Position numbers and translations under genes: made by a program
NCBI GenBank assembly: GCA_001897535.1
Contig: MKTC01000035.1
Location: forward strand, 1 to 55,372
Length of the DNA stretch: 55,372 nt
Origin: Bacteroidetes bacterium 37-13
Lineage (GTDB): Bacteria; Bacteroidota; Bacteroidia; Chitinophagales; LD1
Reading direction: 5' to 3'
In this document: positions 9,239 through 18,306 of the stretch, piece by piece
Position numbering within the stretch: position 1 is the first letter of the stretch
How the letters are laid out: each line of letters begins with the position of its first letter
Notes under the pieces: generated by a model
Told to the model about the DNA's origin: nothing
Seen by the model: only the letters and a program-made list of their open reading frames with translations
Database searches by the model: none

Positions 9239-10609
9239 TTAGTGAAAAGACTGAATATCTTTCATGGCACTTACATAATCGTAGCGCTCAAGTAAACCGG
9301 TATCAAATTGCCCTTTTCTAAAATCTTCATTATCCATCAATGCAATGTGAAAAGGTATGGTGGTTTTAACACCTTCAATAATAAACTCTTGTAAGGCGCG
9401 CTTCATTTTTACAATGGTTTCTTCACGCGATTTTGCTCTGCAAATTACTTTTGCCAATAAAGAATCATAATAAGGCGGAATGGTGTAACCCGCATAAATG
9501 TGAGTATCTACACGAACTCCGTAACCTTTTGGTGTGTGCAATGCAGTAATTTTTCCCGGGCTTGGTGCAAAATTATTAAATGGGTCTTCGGCATTTACTC
9601 TACACTCAATAGCGTGCATTTTTTCAGGGAAATATTTCATGCCCGAAATTTTTTCGCCCATTGCCAAAAGAATTTGCTCTTTAATCAAATCAAAGTCCAT
9701 TACTTCTTCGGTAACAGGATGCTCAACTTGAATTCTGGTATTCATTTCCATGAAGTAGAAATTCTTGTACTTATCTACCAAAAACTCAATAGTGCCAACG
9801 CCTTCATATTTTATTGCTTCTACTGCGCGAACTGCAGCATCTCCCATTTTTTTTCTTAGCTTCTCATCAATAAAGGGCGAAGGTGCTTCTTCTACTAATT
9901 TTTGGTGTCTGCGTTGTATGCTGCAATCTCTTTCGCTCAAGTGAGTGCCTGCTCCGTATTGGTCTCCAGCCACTTGAATTTCTATGTGATGTGGTTCTAC
10001 AATAAATTTTTCCATGTACATGCCATCGTTGCCAAATGCCGCACCGGCTTCATTTTTTGCAGTACTTAGCGCATGTTCTATTTCTGCTTCTTCATGTACA
10101 ATTCGCATTCCTTTTCCACCACCTCCGGCAGTAGCTTTCAGAATTACGGGATAGCCAATTTTTTTAGCTAATTTCTTAGCCTCCGCAACGCTTTCAATTA
10201 AACCTTCGCTTCCCGGAACGCATGGCACACCAGATTTTATCATGGTTTCTTTTGCAGAAATTTTATCACCCATTGCGCGAATCTGTGCAGCGGTTGGCCC
10301 AATAAATTTGATGCCATATTTAGTACAAGTTTCGGCAAACACAGCATTTTCAGCTAAAAATCCGTAACCCGGGTGAATGGCATCTGCGGCTGTAAGTTCA
10401 GCGGCTGCCATTATATTTTGAATGTTTAAGTAGGAATCTTTTCCTCTTGGCGGTCCTATGCAAATGGCTTCATCAGCAAAGCGTACATGCAAAGATTCGC
10501 GGTCGGCTGTAGAATAAACAGCTACGGTTTTAATACCCATTTCGCGGCATGTGCGAATGATGCGTAATGCAATTTCACCGCGGTTGGCAATCAATATTTT
10601 TTTAAACAT
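9239..10609 (-). CDS. accC: Biotin carboxylase subunit of acetyl-CoA carboxylase
   Basis: AccC carboxylates the biotin on AccB with bicarbonate and ATP, the first half-reaction of acetyl-CoA carboxylase in fatty acid synthesis. The N-terminus [14 protein letters not shown] is diagnostic. The ATP-grasp glycine loop [10 protein letters not shown] is near residue 165, and [13 protein letters not shown] is the metal and catalytic segment near residue 290. The length of 456 is normal. It is the last gene of the minus-strand group efp-accB-accC, 37 bases after accB. Carboxylases of pyruvate or propionyl-CoA share the fold, but the small separate AccB partner supports the acetyl-CoA enzyme. Confidence 0.94.
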   Translation of the reverse strand: MFKKILIANRGEIALRIIRTCREMGIKTVAVYSTADRESLHVRFADEAICIGPPRGKDSYLNIQNIMAAAELTAADAIHPGYGFLAENAVFAETCTKYGIKFIGPTAAQIRAMGDKISAKETMIKSGVPCVPGSEGLIESVAEAKKLAKKIGYPVILKATAGGGGKGMRIVHEEAEIEHALSTAKNEAGAAFGNDGMYMEKFIVEPHHIEIQVAGDQYGAGTHLSERDCSIQRRHQKLVEEAPSPFIDEKLRKKMGDAAVRAVEAIKYEGVGTIEFLVDKYKNFYFMEMNTRIQVEHPVTEEVMDFDLIKEQILLAMGEKISGMKYFPEKMHAIECRVNAEDPFNNFAPSPGKITALHTPKGYGVRVDTHIYAGYTIPPYYDSLLAKVICRAKSREETIVKMKRALQEFIIEGVKTTIPFHIALMDNEDFRKGQFDTGLLERYDYVSAMKDIQSFH

Positions 10610-10646
10610 GATAATCTATTAGCAGGTGAGCTAATTAGTAAATCAA

Positions 10647-11147
10647 CTACCCGATTTTTTCAATTAAAAAGAGTGGCTGGTCGTATTCAACAGGAGAAGA
10701 ATCTTCAGCTAAAATTTTTACAATTTTGCCTTCGCCTCCATCAAATTCTATTTCATTAAATAATTTCATAGCTTCAACCACGCAAAGTACATCGCCATTT
10801 TTTATGCTGTCGCCAACTTTCACAAACACATCTTTATCAGGAGATGGTTTGCGGTAAAAAGTTCCAATCATTGGCGATTTAAAAACATAAGTATTTGCAG
10901 GAGTAGCTTCTTGTTTTGGTGCTTCAGCTTGCGATGTTGCTGTTACAGGAGCTGTTACGGGAGCGTTCACAACTTGTGGTGTAGCTAATTGCATTGGCTG
11001 CTGGTAGGCTACGGGAACAGCAGTAGTAACTACTTCTCCACTTTTATTTGATATTTTAATCTCAAATTCGCCTTGCTTTATTTTTAACCCACTAATGTTG
11101 CTTTTGCTTACAAGCTTAATGAGTTCTTGAATTTCTTTAAATTCCAT
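10647..11147 (-). CDS. accB: Biotin carboxyl carrier protein of acetyl-CoA carboxylase
   Basis: The 166-residue carrier has an N-terminal helical part (1-35), a flexible linker rich in Ala, Pro, Thr and Val (about 40-85), and the C-terminal biotinyl domain. Biotin is attached at Lys128 in EAMKL. The motif SPMIGTFYRKPSP and the AccB-type thumb are present. It sits between efp and accC, and all three are on the minus strand, a frequent arrangement in Bacteroidota and many other bacteria. Confidence 0.95.
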   Translation of the reverse strand: MEFKEIQELIKLVSKSNISGLKIKQGEFEIKISNKSGEVVTTAVPVAYQQPMQLATPQVVNAPVTAPVTATSQAEAPKQEATPANTYVFKSPMIGTFYRKPSPDKDVFVKVGDSIKNGDVLCVVEAMKLFNEIEFDGGEGKIVKILAEDSSPVEYDQPLFLIEKIG

Positions 11148-11243
11148 AGTTAAATAGTTTTATTATGGAAAAATGTTTCCACAAACTTTAAAAGAGATTT
11201 AGAATGGTAATAGTAGAACTAATTTTAGAAAAAGAAAAACTAA

Positions 11244-11804
11244 TTATGCCCTATCCATGTAGGCGCGAGTGCGGGCGTCAATTTTTATTTTGTCGCCAGC
11301 TTCTACAAATAAAGGCACTTTAATGGTTGAACCTGTTTCTACTAAGCAATTTTTAGTAATATTAGATGCTGAATTGCCTTTTACATTTGGGTCGGCTTGG
11401 GTAACTTCTAAAATTACAAAATTAGGTAATTCGCAAGCTAAGATTAAGTTTTGCTCTTCGTGAATAATTACATCGCAAACATCACCTTCTTTTAAAAGGT
11501 CATTATTTTCAATCATCTTTCCATCAATGGTAACTTGGTCAAAAGTTTCTTGATCCATAAAATGATAATCATCTCCATCTTTGTATAGAAACTGATGAGG
11601 CTTGCGAAGTACACGCGCAGTAATAATTTCGTGTCCTGAAGGAAATGTATGTTCAAGTAGTCTGCCTGTTTTAAAGCTTTTCATTTTGCAACGAACAAAA
11701 GCATTGCCTTTGCCCGGTTTTACGTGTTGAAAATCTACAAACTGGAAAATGTCGTGATTCCATTCAATACATAATCCGTTTCTAATATCAGCGGTTGTTG
11801 CCAT
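11244..11804 (-). CDS. efp: Elongation factor P
   Basis: EF-P enters the ribosomal E site and rescues stalls at proline runs. The three-domain beta-barrel protein has 186 residues. The tip loop KPGKGNAF carries Lys32, the position that is post-translationally modified in the E. coli relatives; no modifying enzyme is visible here. Domain III ends with KVPLFVEAGDKIKIDARTR, a standard EF-P C-terminus. It is followed 97 bases downstream by accB on the same strand. Confidence 0.95.
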   Translation of the reverse strand: MATTADIRNGLCIEWNHDIFQFVDFQHVKPGKGNAFVRCKMKSFKTGRLLEHTFPSGHEIITARVLRKPHQFLYKDGDDYHFMDQETFDQVTIDGKMIENNDLLKEGDVCDVIIHEEQNLILACELPNFVILEVTQADPNVKGNSASNITKNCLVETGSTIKVPLFVEAGDKIKIDARTRAYMDRA

Positions 11805-11900
11805 TTTGTACTTATGTTTTTTGTTGTGGGGGGCGAAAATAGAAAAATACCATATAAATTAAATCCTGTTTTGCTTATTTACAATCCAAACTAAAATACT

Positions 11901-11931
11901 TTTGTTTTTTCATTCAAAAAATTACTTTCGC
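11901..11931 (+). promoter_or_regulatory. Bacteroidota promoter (TTTG-N18-TACTTTCG) of the PKD lipoprotein gene
   Basis: TTTG at 11901-11904 and TACTTTCG at 11923-11930 are 18 bases apart, close to the Bacteroidota consensus. This leaves a leader of roughly 20 to 30 bases before the ATG at 11959. Confidence 0.5.
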
Positions 11932-11958
11932 CACCAACACAAATTTCACACTTTAATA

Positions 11959-12279
11959 ATGAAGCATTTTATATCTCTTTCTTTTGTAATTGCATTAACA
12001 GTTGCCGTTTCATCATGTGGCAAAGAACCATCTGCTTGTTTTACTGCCGGTACAAGTGTTGATAGCTTATATGCCAATCAACCAATTCTTTTTGATGCTT
12101 CTTGCTCAAAAGATGCTACACAGTTTAAATGGAATTTTAGCGATCGCCCAGATAGTGTTTATTACGGCATGAAATTTATGCGTTCGTTTGATTCTATTGA
12201 TTCTAACATGGTGGTGAAACTAACTGCGGTTTTAGGCGGTAGAGAAAGCGTGAAAGAACAAACACTTTCCATTAAGTAA
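11959..12279 (+). CDS. Small PKD-like lipoprotein
   Basis: The 107-residue protein begins with a lipoprotein signal (MKHFISLSFVIALTVAVSSC) and lipid-accepting Cys20. The remainder resembles one short PKD beta-sandwich: an ILFDASCSKDATQFKWNFSD core and a closing VVKLTAVLGG strand, without the usual GDG. It is expected to be anchored in the outer membrane or facing the periplasm. The start at 11959 was preferred over an upstream in-frame ATG at 11902 because it begins directly at the signal peptide and lies behind a promoter-like element. Function unknown. Confidence 0.75.
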   Translation: MKHFISLSFVIALTVAVSSCGKEPSACFTAGTSVDSLYANQPILFDASCSKDATQFKWNFSDRPDSVYYGMKFMRSFDSIDSNMVVKLTAVLGGRESVKEQTLSIK

Positions 12280-12303
12280 AATATTGTTTCGATATATTTT
12301 TTT

Positions 12304-12337
12304 AAAAGCCATTGATGAAAATTCAGTGGCTTTTTTA
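12304..12337. terminator. Bidirectional terminator between the PKD lipoprotein and the propeller-like gene
   Basis: A 10-bp stem (12306-12315 with 12323-12332, one wobble) is flanked by A on the left and six T on the right, so it can work in both directions. The stop of the minus-strand gene at 12335 overlaps its right edge. Confidence 0.75.
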
Positions 12338-13171
12338 TTTCCAATCGTATCTAAAAATTTGGGTTTCACTATTGTCGCTATCAGAATCTTCGCACAGCAG
12401 GAATGAAATACCTGTTTCACTTTTTTCAAAAATGGTTAAGCCTTCGATTTTAAATTTATTGCTAATAATTTTGAAGTCTTGCAATTCAAAATTTTGGAAT
12501 GAAATTTTGCCGATTCCGCTGCCAAGCACTGCGCCATCATCATAAGTTGAAATGGTATCTTCTGAGCTTGCTGTAAAATAAATAGTATCGTTATCTAAAA
12601 TAGCATCAGTAAAATCAGAAATGCCGCCATTTATTTTAGGTAAATCTATTGGTTTAAAAGAAATTTTGTGCGGCTCAGTACCTTGCCAATTTTCTACACT
12701 TATTATTCCATTCTTTTTGTTTGGCCCATTTCCTCTGTTGAAAAAATACGCTGTTTCGCCAGAAAGAATAATTCCTTCAATATTGAAATCTTCTTGAACA
12801 ACACTCGAAAATTGCATCATTTCATTGTATAAATTTTGCAAGGAAAAGTTTTCAATCCGGCTAAAATCTGCATTTACTTTTCGCATGTTGAAACGGTTTT
12901 GAGCCGAGCCTGAACCGAAAATAAAAAAGCTATTTCCTTGCTTTGTAAAAGCTTCAAAATCGGGCTTTAATTTCTTAGTAATTTGAGCTTCTAAAGCCTT
13001 ATCTGGATTTAAGTTTATGGCTTGCAGCAATTGAGTAGAAATGGTATAACGATAAAGCGCATACGAATCGTCAGAAATTAAATAGAGATTATCCTTTTCA
13101 TAATAAATTCCCGATGCGCCACTAATACCGGGGATAGTAGTGAAATGCGTGAAGTTAAGTAATGGATTCAT
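12335..13171 (-). CDS. Conserved protein of unknown function, possible beta-propeller
   Basis: The 278-residue protein has no clear signal peptide. Repeated short strands with the patterns SGASGIYYEKDNLYLISDD, EGIILSGETAYFFNRG and IEGLTIFEKSETGISFLLCEDSD suggest a six-bladed propeller of the phytase-like or SdiA-regulated kind. The DFEAF and EG-x-T segments are typical of that group. This assignment rests on pattern recognition alone. A DUF6929-type family is my best guess. The gene is monocistronic and divergent from yidD. Confidence 0.6.
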   Translation of the reverse strand: MNPLLNFTHFTTIPGISGASGIYYEKDNLYLISDDSYALYRYTISTQLLQAINLNPDKALEAQITKKLKPDFEAFTKQGNSFFIFGSGSAQNRFNMRKVNADFSRIENFSLQNLYNEMMQFSSVVQEDFNIEGIILSGETAYFFNRGNGPNKKNGIISVENWQGTEPHKISFKPIDLPKINGGISDFTDAILDNDTIYFTASSEDTISTYDDGAVLGSGIGKISFQNFELQDFKIISNKFKIEGLTIFEKSETGISFLLCEDSDSDNSETQIFRYDWK

Positions 13172-13271
13172 AGATGTAAAAGTAGAAATGGATTTCAGTA
13201 ATAAATAAAATGTATTTTACTTTCTTACGCTGCATTTATATTTTTGGATTGTTTTATATTTATCGCTAAAG

Positions 13272-13493
13272 TTGAAAAACATACTTGTCTCCATTTTTAT
13301 TTTACCAATTAAACTTTACCAAAAGCTTATATCGCCAATATTGCCGCCATCGTGCCGTTACACGCCAACTTGTTCGCAATACAGCATTGAAGCAATTCAG
13401 AAATACGGAATTTTTAAAGGCGGTTGGTTAGCAATAAAAAGAATTTCGAGTTGCCACCCTTGGGGCGGCCACGGGCATGATCCTGTGCCTTAA
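13272..13493 (+). CDS. yidD: Membrane protein insertion efficiency factor YidD
   Basis: YidD is a small inner-membrane-associated protein thought to assist YidC in inserting proteins. The 73 residues contain the family hallmark [11 protein letters not shown] and the ending [15 protein letters not shown]. The start is TTG, the only start codon giving the complete family N-terminus ([16 protein letters not shown]). Its stop overlaps the convergent Nudix stop by four bases in the palindrome TTAA at 13490-13493. Confidence 0.94.
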   Translation: MKNILVSIFILPIKLYQKLISPILPPSCRYTPTCSQYSIEAIQKYGIFKGGWLAIKRISSCHPWGGHGHDPVP

Positions 13494-14134
13494 ACTCCGG
13501 CAAGTTTGCAAACTTCTCTAAACTCGCTCAACACAATTGCTGTTGCTCCCCAAATAATATGTTCTTGATACACAAAAGCAGGAACTGTGGTGTACATACT
13601 GTTTCCAAGTTGCATTTTTATTTGCTTTATGTTATTATCATTTTTAAAAAATGAAAGTGGAATTTCTACGATTTTTTCAACTTCATTTTCTTGTGCTTTA
13701 AATGGAATTGATTCTTTTAAATAGCCAACAACCGGCTGCACTAAAAAATTACTTGGCGGAATATAAAGCTCCGAAAGCAAGCCTAAAATTTCAACCTTTT
13801 TTTGAGGTATACCAACTTCTTCTTCTGTTTCGCGTAGCGATGTGGCAATCAAATTTTCATCACCTGCTTCTAATTTTCCACCCGGAAAACTCATTTGGCC
13901 GCTGTGGACACCAGCATATTTTTTTCTTTGTGTAAAAACAGTAAACCAATTATTGTTTTTCTCATAAAGCAACATCAGCACTCCACTGTGTCTTGGATTC
14001 ATTGCCGCAATGGCAGACTTATCTAATCGCTGCCGATAAGGTGCCATTTTATATTGCACATCTTCGCCAGGTAAATTGCGCTTTAATTGCTCAAAAATAC
14101 AGTTAATAAAAGGAGAAAAATTTTCTATTGCCAT
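13490..14134 (-). CDS. Nudix hydrolase, CoA pyrophosphatase-like
   Basis: The 214-residue protein carries a complete Nudix box: GGKLEAGD, then RETEEEVGI with the Mg-binding glutamates. The preceding MSFPGGK and the upstream PRHSGVLML segment match the CoA-pyrophosphatase (NudL/YeaB) subgroup, which splits CoA to phosphopantetheine and 3',5'-ADP. The subgroup call is from motifs only. The gene is divergent from the coiled-coil gene at 14193 and converges on yidD with a four-base stop overlap. Confidence 0.88.
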   Translation of the reverse strand: MAIENFSPFINCIFEQLKRNLPGEDVQYKMAPYRQRLDKSAIAAMNPRHSGVLMLLYEKNNNWFTVFTQRKKYAGVHSGQMSFPGGKLEAGDENLIATSLRETEEEVGIPQKKVEILGLLSELYIPPSNFLVQPVVGYLKESIPFKAQENEVEKIVEIPLSFFKNDNNIKQIKMQLGNSMYTTVPAFVYQEHIIWGATAIVLSEFREVCKLAGV

Positions 14135-14192
14135 ATTTGGGCGAAAGAACTTATTTTGCAGCCCTTTTTAAAATTGTTTTTAGAATTTATTC

Positions 14193-15380
14193 ATGCAATC
14201 AAGATTTACAGCTCACGGGCTCAACAGTGAAAACAAAGAAGTAGTATTAGCATTCGAACTGCTCGAAGATGCAGTGCAAGTTAATTTACACATTGTACCA
14301 AAGCAAGCATTATCTGCGGAACAAAGCCAGCAGTTGCAAAAAGAATGGGTAAATGGTGTAGCGTTTGAATTTCCTGCCGAAACAGTTTTAACCAATCCCG
14401 ATTTGAATGGCGATTCAATTTTGCCCGATGATATTAAAAGCGAAGAAACGGGTTTAATTAGAAGCAAGCAAAATGAATGGGCTTACCGTTTGCTTACCAA
14501 TAAACTTTGGGAAGTATATTTAGTGGAACTTGCTTCGCTAAAGCAAAAAGCTGCTGAACTTACAAGCTATAGCCGCACTTTGTTTGATGATGCCAAAAGT
14601 TTTTGGGAGCGCGTTTTAGCACACAAAAAAGATAGGGACATTTCTCAGTCTAAATTAGATGAAATTAAAGAAGAAGTAAACGGAATTTTTGAAACCCTGA
14701 AAGAGCTTCGCAAAAAAGAATCTTCGGAGTTTGAAGAAAATTCAAGCGCTTTTAAAAATGATTTAGTAGCCAAAATAGAAGCCATAAAAAGTCGCATGGT
14801 TGAAGGTGTAGTTTTTAAAGAATTACACGAAGAGTTGAAGCAACTACAAACTACACTCAGAGGAGGAATTAGGTTTACCAAAGCAGATGAAACAACTATT
14901 AGAAAAACCTTCGATGGAGCATTTCAACAACTGCACGAAGCCTTCAATAGCTTTGCAAATAATAAGAACGCTTCTCGTATTGAAAATCTTACCAAGATAG
15001 TTGGCAATATTGAAAAATCGCTTCAATACGATAAAAATGATTTGGCATATTTTACTAAGAAAATAAGCCACCCAAAAGCTAATGCTTTAGAAATTCAGTT
15101 GGCAAAATTAAAGTTGAAAATGTTGGAAGAACAAATTGCATCGAAAGAAGCAAAGGTTGCTGACATTAATAAAACATTAGAAAAGTTAAAAGCACCAAAA
15201 CGCAAAACTTCTAACATAGGAAAAGCAAAAGAGGAAACGGCTTCAACTACTACTGAAAATGCAGAGGTAGAAGAAATATTGGATGAAGAAAAAAATGAAG
15301 CAGTAGCTGAAGAAACAACTTCAACAGAAAGCACTACTCAACAAACAGAAACTGAAGATACTACAAACAAGCAGGAATGA
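14193..15380 (+). CDS. Coiled-coil protein of unknown function, translationally coupled to LptE
   Basis: The 395-residue protein has no signal peptide. Residues 1-100 form a mixed domain, about 110-330 is predominantly helical and charged with likely coiled coils, and the last 60 residues are a low-complexity Glu/Thr tail. The helical part has short blocks (AKSFWERVL, LHEELKQLQTTL) that faintly recall DUF349, which I would treat as a weak lead. Its stop overlaps the lptE start in ATGA, so the two are translated together. I do not recognise its function. Confidence 0.65.
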   Translation: MQSRFTAHGLNSENKEVVLAFELLEDAVQVNLHIVPKQALSAEQSQQLQKEWVNGVAFEFPAETVLTNPDLNGDSILPDDIKSEETGLIRSKQNEWAYRLLTNKLWEVYLVELASLKQKAAELTSYSRTLFDDAKSFWERVLAHKKDRDISQSKLDEIKEEVNGIFETLKELRKKESSEFEENSSAFKNDLVAKIEAIKSRMVEGVVFKELHEELKQLQTTLRGGIRFTKADETTIRKTFDGAFQQLHEAFNSFANNKNASRIENLTKIVGNIEKSLQYDKNDLAYFTKKISHPKANALEIQLAKLKLKMLEEQIASKEAKVADINKTLEKLKAPKRKTSNIGKAKEETASTTTENAEVEEILDEEKNEAVAEETTSTESTTQQTETEDTTNKQE

Positions 15381-15874
15381 GGTCTGCCATATTTATCTTT
15401 TTTGTTGCGATAGTTTTGCAAGGCTGTAAAATTTATTCCTTTAGCGGAGCGAATGTGCCAGCTGATATTAAAACGGTTCAAATTGATATGTTTATGAACC
15501 GATCAGGAAATGGTCCAGCTTTGCTTAGCCAAACTTTTACCGACCAGCTAAAAAATAAATTTATTGTAGAAGCGAATTTAAAACAAGTGAGCATTGATGG
15601 CGATTTGCATTTTAAGGGTTACATTTCTGGTTTCACTTATTCAAGTATTGCACCAACTTCTGGTGTAAGCAGTAGTCTAAACCGATTAACCGTTACGGTG
15701 AATGTTGAGTTTCAAAACACTAAAGACGAAAAAGATAAGTGGACACAATCGTTCACACGCTTTGCCGAAGTGCCTTCCACCGAAAACTTATTCTCTGTAG
15801 AGAATCGTTTAATTGATGAAATCAACAAACAATTAGTTGATGATATTTTTTTGAAAGCATTAGTGAAGTGGTAA
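15377..15874 (+). CDS. lptE: LptE-family LPS-assembly lipoprotein
   Basis: LptE plugs the LptD barrel and helps insert lipopolysaccharide into the outer membrane. The 165-residue protein opens with a lipoprotein signal ending LQGC (Cys17). It then has the Bacteroidota LptE pattern: YSFSGANVPADIKTVQIDMF, a TF-x-D-x-L helix, a GYISGF turn, and VTVNVEFQNTK. The start overlaps the upstream gene by four bases. The last codons form the left arm of a 12-bp hairpin. Confidence 0.88.
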   Translation: MRSAIFIFFVAIVLQGCKIYSFSGANVPADIKTVQIDMFMNRSGNGPALLSQTFTDQLKNKFIVEANLKQVSIDGDLHFKGYISGFTYSSIAPTSGVSSSLNRLTVTVNVEFQNTKDEKDKWTQSFTRFAEVPSTENLFSVENRLIDEINKQLVDDIFLKALVKW

Positions 15875-15890
15875 GTACCACTAATGCTTT
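15854..15890. terminator. Stem-loop between convergent lptE and htrA
   Basis: A perfect 12-bp inverted repeat (15854-15865 with 15879-15890) spans the lptE stop codon, which sits in the loop. There is no long T run after it, so it may be a weak bidirectional terminator or an mRNA 3'-end stabiliser. Confidence 0.5.
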
Positions 15891-15899
15891 GCTAAGCAA

Positions 15900-17387
15900 T
15901 TACATTCTAAAAGCATAAAGAAAACTTTCGGGTCTGCCTGGGTAAACACCTTCAATCAAAACTTTGCCGCTTTTGTTTTTGAGTACATTCACAAAATCAT
16001 TTACACTGTTTATCGGGCGGTCATCAATTTGAGTAATCACAAATCCTTTTTTAATATCTGTAAAATCGTGGATTCTGCCTTGTTTTAGATTAGAAACTTT
16101 AATGCCACTTTTTAACCCTAATTGTGCCTTTTCTTTCGTTGATAGTTCAGTTACTTCAATACCTAATGAGCCTAAAATATCTCGGCTGTTATCAACTACG
16201 GCAGTTGTATTGTATTTGTTTTTCAAAATCACATTTGCTTCGTTCAATTTTCCATCGCGGTAGTACTCAACTTTCAATTTATCGCCAGGACGAAACTTAG
16301 CCACTTGCTCTTGCAATTCAGGCGAGCTGTTTACGTTAATGCCATCAATTTTTGTAATCACATCTCTGGCCTTCAAACCTGCTTCTGCTCCGGCACTGCC
16401 TTCGTTTACAGCTTCAATATAAACACCAATCGGCTTGTTTAAGCCAAGCTTTTTAGCAAGTTCATCATCGGTGCTGCGAATTTGCACACCCAAAAATCCT
16501 CTTTGCGTTGCACCATATTTTTCAATATCAAAAACTACTTTTTTTACAATGTTTGCAGGCACTGCAAATGAATAGCCGGCATAACTTCCGGTTGGCGAAG
16601 CAATCGCTGTGTTTATACCAATTAAATTACCTTCTAAATTCACTAAAGCGCCACCACTATTTCCAGGATTTACGGCAGCATCAGTTTGTATAAAAGACTC
16701 AATTGCTGAATTACTTCCTTGGTTCTTGCCTGAAAGAATATTGATATTTCTTGCCTTTGCAGAAACAATTCCCGCAGTTACGGTAGAAGATAAGTTGAAC
16801 GGATTGCCAACTGCCATCACCCATTCGCCAATCATTACACTATCGCTATTGGCAAAATTCATGGCAGGAAATTTTTTACCTTCAATTTTTAGAACTGCAA
16901 GGTCAGTATCCGGATCGCGCCCAACTAATTTTGCCTTATACGTTTTGTTATTGTGAAGCGTAACTTCAATTTCATTCGCATTTTCAACCACGTGATTATT
17001 GGTAACAATGTAGCCTTCATCACTCACAATTACACCGCTTCCGGTTGCTACTTTCGGTTGGTTTTGGTAAGGATTAGGGCCATAAAAATATTTCATGGCA
17101 TCATCACCAAAAAAATCGAAAAACGGATTTCTTCCTTTAGAACTCATAGGCTCTGCTTTGTAAATGGATTTTATGTGAACCACACTTGGCGTAGAAACCG
17201 CTGCTGCATACCGAAAATCCACAGGCTGTAATGAACCGGCAGAACTGTAGCTTGCAAATTGAATAGGAGTCTGCTCCAAAACTTGAACTGTTTGCGAACT
17301 TGAAAAATACTTTTGGTAGCCGAAAAGTGCAATTCCGGCACTTAAAACAGATGCTATCACCACTGTTGCTATTGATTTAAAGTTCAT
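15900..17387 (-). CDS. DegP/HtrA-type periplasmic serine protease with PDZ domains
   Basis: The 495-residue protein has an N-terminal signal-anchor (about residues 7-24). A trypsin-like domain follows with the full triad His132 (TNNHVVENA), Asp162 (DTDLAVLK) and Ser244 (NPGNSGGAL). Two PDZ domains lie near 290-380 and 410-485. HtrA proteins degrade or refold damaged envelope proteins, and PDZ domains bind exposed C-termini. The length matches the DegP/DegQ group. The gene is divergent from dapF and convergent with lptE, and thus close to the outer-membrane assembly genes. Confidence 0.95.
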   Translation of the reverse strand: MNFKSIATVVIASVLSAGIALFGYQKYFSSSQTVQVLEQTPIQFASYSSAGSLQPVDFRYAAAVSTPSVVHIKSIYKAEPMSSKGRNPFFDFFGDDAMKYFYGPNPYQNQPKVATGSGVIVSDEGYIVTNNHVVENANEIEVTLHNNKTYKAKLVGRDPDTDLAVLKIEGKKFPAMNFANSDSVMIGEWVMAVGNPFNLSSTVTAGIVSAKARNINILSGKNQGSNSAIESFIQTDAAVNPGNSGGALVNLEGNLIGINTAIASPTGSYAGYSFAVPANIVKKVVFDIEKYGATQRGFLGVQIRSTDDELAKKLGLNKPIGVYIEAVNEGSAGAEAGLKARDVITKIDGINVNSSPELQEQVAKFRPGDKLKVEYYRDGKLNEANVILKNKYNTTAVVDNSRDILGSLGIEVTELSTKEKAQLGLKSGIKVSNLKQGRIHDFTDIKKGFVITQIDDRPINSVNDFVNVLKNKSGKVLIEGVYPGRPESFLYAFRM

Positions 17388-17515
17388 ATAAAATAGATTT
17401 TAGTTTTTAAAATTGAAAACAGTTTAAAATGTTTCCTTTGCAAATTTAATACGCTTGTGAGCGGAATTTATTTCAATATAAGCTGTGCTTAAATTCATTT
17501 AACAACGAACATTGA

Positions 17516-18298
17516 ATGAAAGTTAATTTTAAAAAGTATCAAGGAACAGGAAATGATTTTGTGATGATTGATAATCGCAATTTTGTATTTAATTCATCTG
17601 ATAACGATTTAGTAGAAAGCCTTTGTAATCGTAGGTTTGGCGTTGGTGCCGATGGCTTAATTTTGTTACAAAATAAAGCTGGGTACGATTTTGAAATGGT
17701 ATATTTTAATAGCGATGGACGAGAAAGTTCTATGTGCGGAAACGGAGGCAGATGTATTATTCAATTTGCAAAAGAATTGGGGTTGATAAATCAATCGTGT
17801 AAGTTTTTAGCGGTAGATGGTGAGCATTTTGGAAGCATTGATGAGAACGGAATTGTAGCCATAAAAATGAATAATGTTGCCACAGTGGAGCAGCTTGGAA
17901 ATGATTTTATTCTGAATACCGGCTCACCACATTACGTGAAGTTTGTTGATAATTTAGATAGCTTAAATGCTGTGGAAGAAGCGCACAAAATCCGCTATAG
18001 TGAACGATTTTCGAAAGATGGTATCAATGTGAATTTTGTAAAAATAGAAGCTCCCAATTTAATTTCAATTCGCACTTACGAAAGAGGAGTAGAAGATGAA
18101 ACTTTGAGTTGTGGCACAGGTGTTGTAGCAGCTTCAATAGCTAATTTTCTTTACCAAAAACCAGAGAATACTACCACAAATATTGATGCAAGCGGTGGCA
18201 AACTGAAGGTAACATTTGATTATGATGCCAGTATTTTTAGCAATGTGAATTTGATTGGTGCAGCAGAAAAAGTTTTTGAAGGAACAGTAAATATTTAG
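17516..18298 (+). CDS. dapF: Diaminopimelate epimerase
   Basis: DapF interconverts LL- and meso-diaminopimelate, the last shared step to lysine and peptidoglycan. The two catalytic cysteines are visible: Cys74 in SMCGNGGRC and Cys199 in LSCGTG. The N-terminal YQGTGNDFVMID motif is standard. The length of 260 is slightly short but normal for Bacteroidota. The next gene begins eight bases after the stop, so the two form an operon. Confidence 0.96.
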   Translation: MKVNFKKYQGTGNDFVMIDNRNFVFNSSDNDLVESLCNRRFGVGADGLILLQNKAGYDFEMVYFNSDGRESSMCGNGGRCIIQFAKELGLINQSCKFLAVDGEHFGSIDENGIVAIKMNNVATVEQLGNDFILNTGSPHYVKFVDNLDSLNAVEEAHKIRYSERFSKDGINVNFVKIEAPNLISIRTYERGVEDETLSCGTGVVAASIANFLYQKPENTTTNIDASGGKLKVTFDYDASIFSNVNLIGAAEKVFEGTVNI

Positions 18299-18306
18299 TA
18301 GCGAAA

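Noticed and set aside
14135-14192. A shared -7 box for the Nudix gene
   Set aside because: The minus-strand TTCTTTCGC upstream of its start has T instead of A in the second place, and I did not count it with the others.
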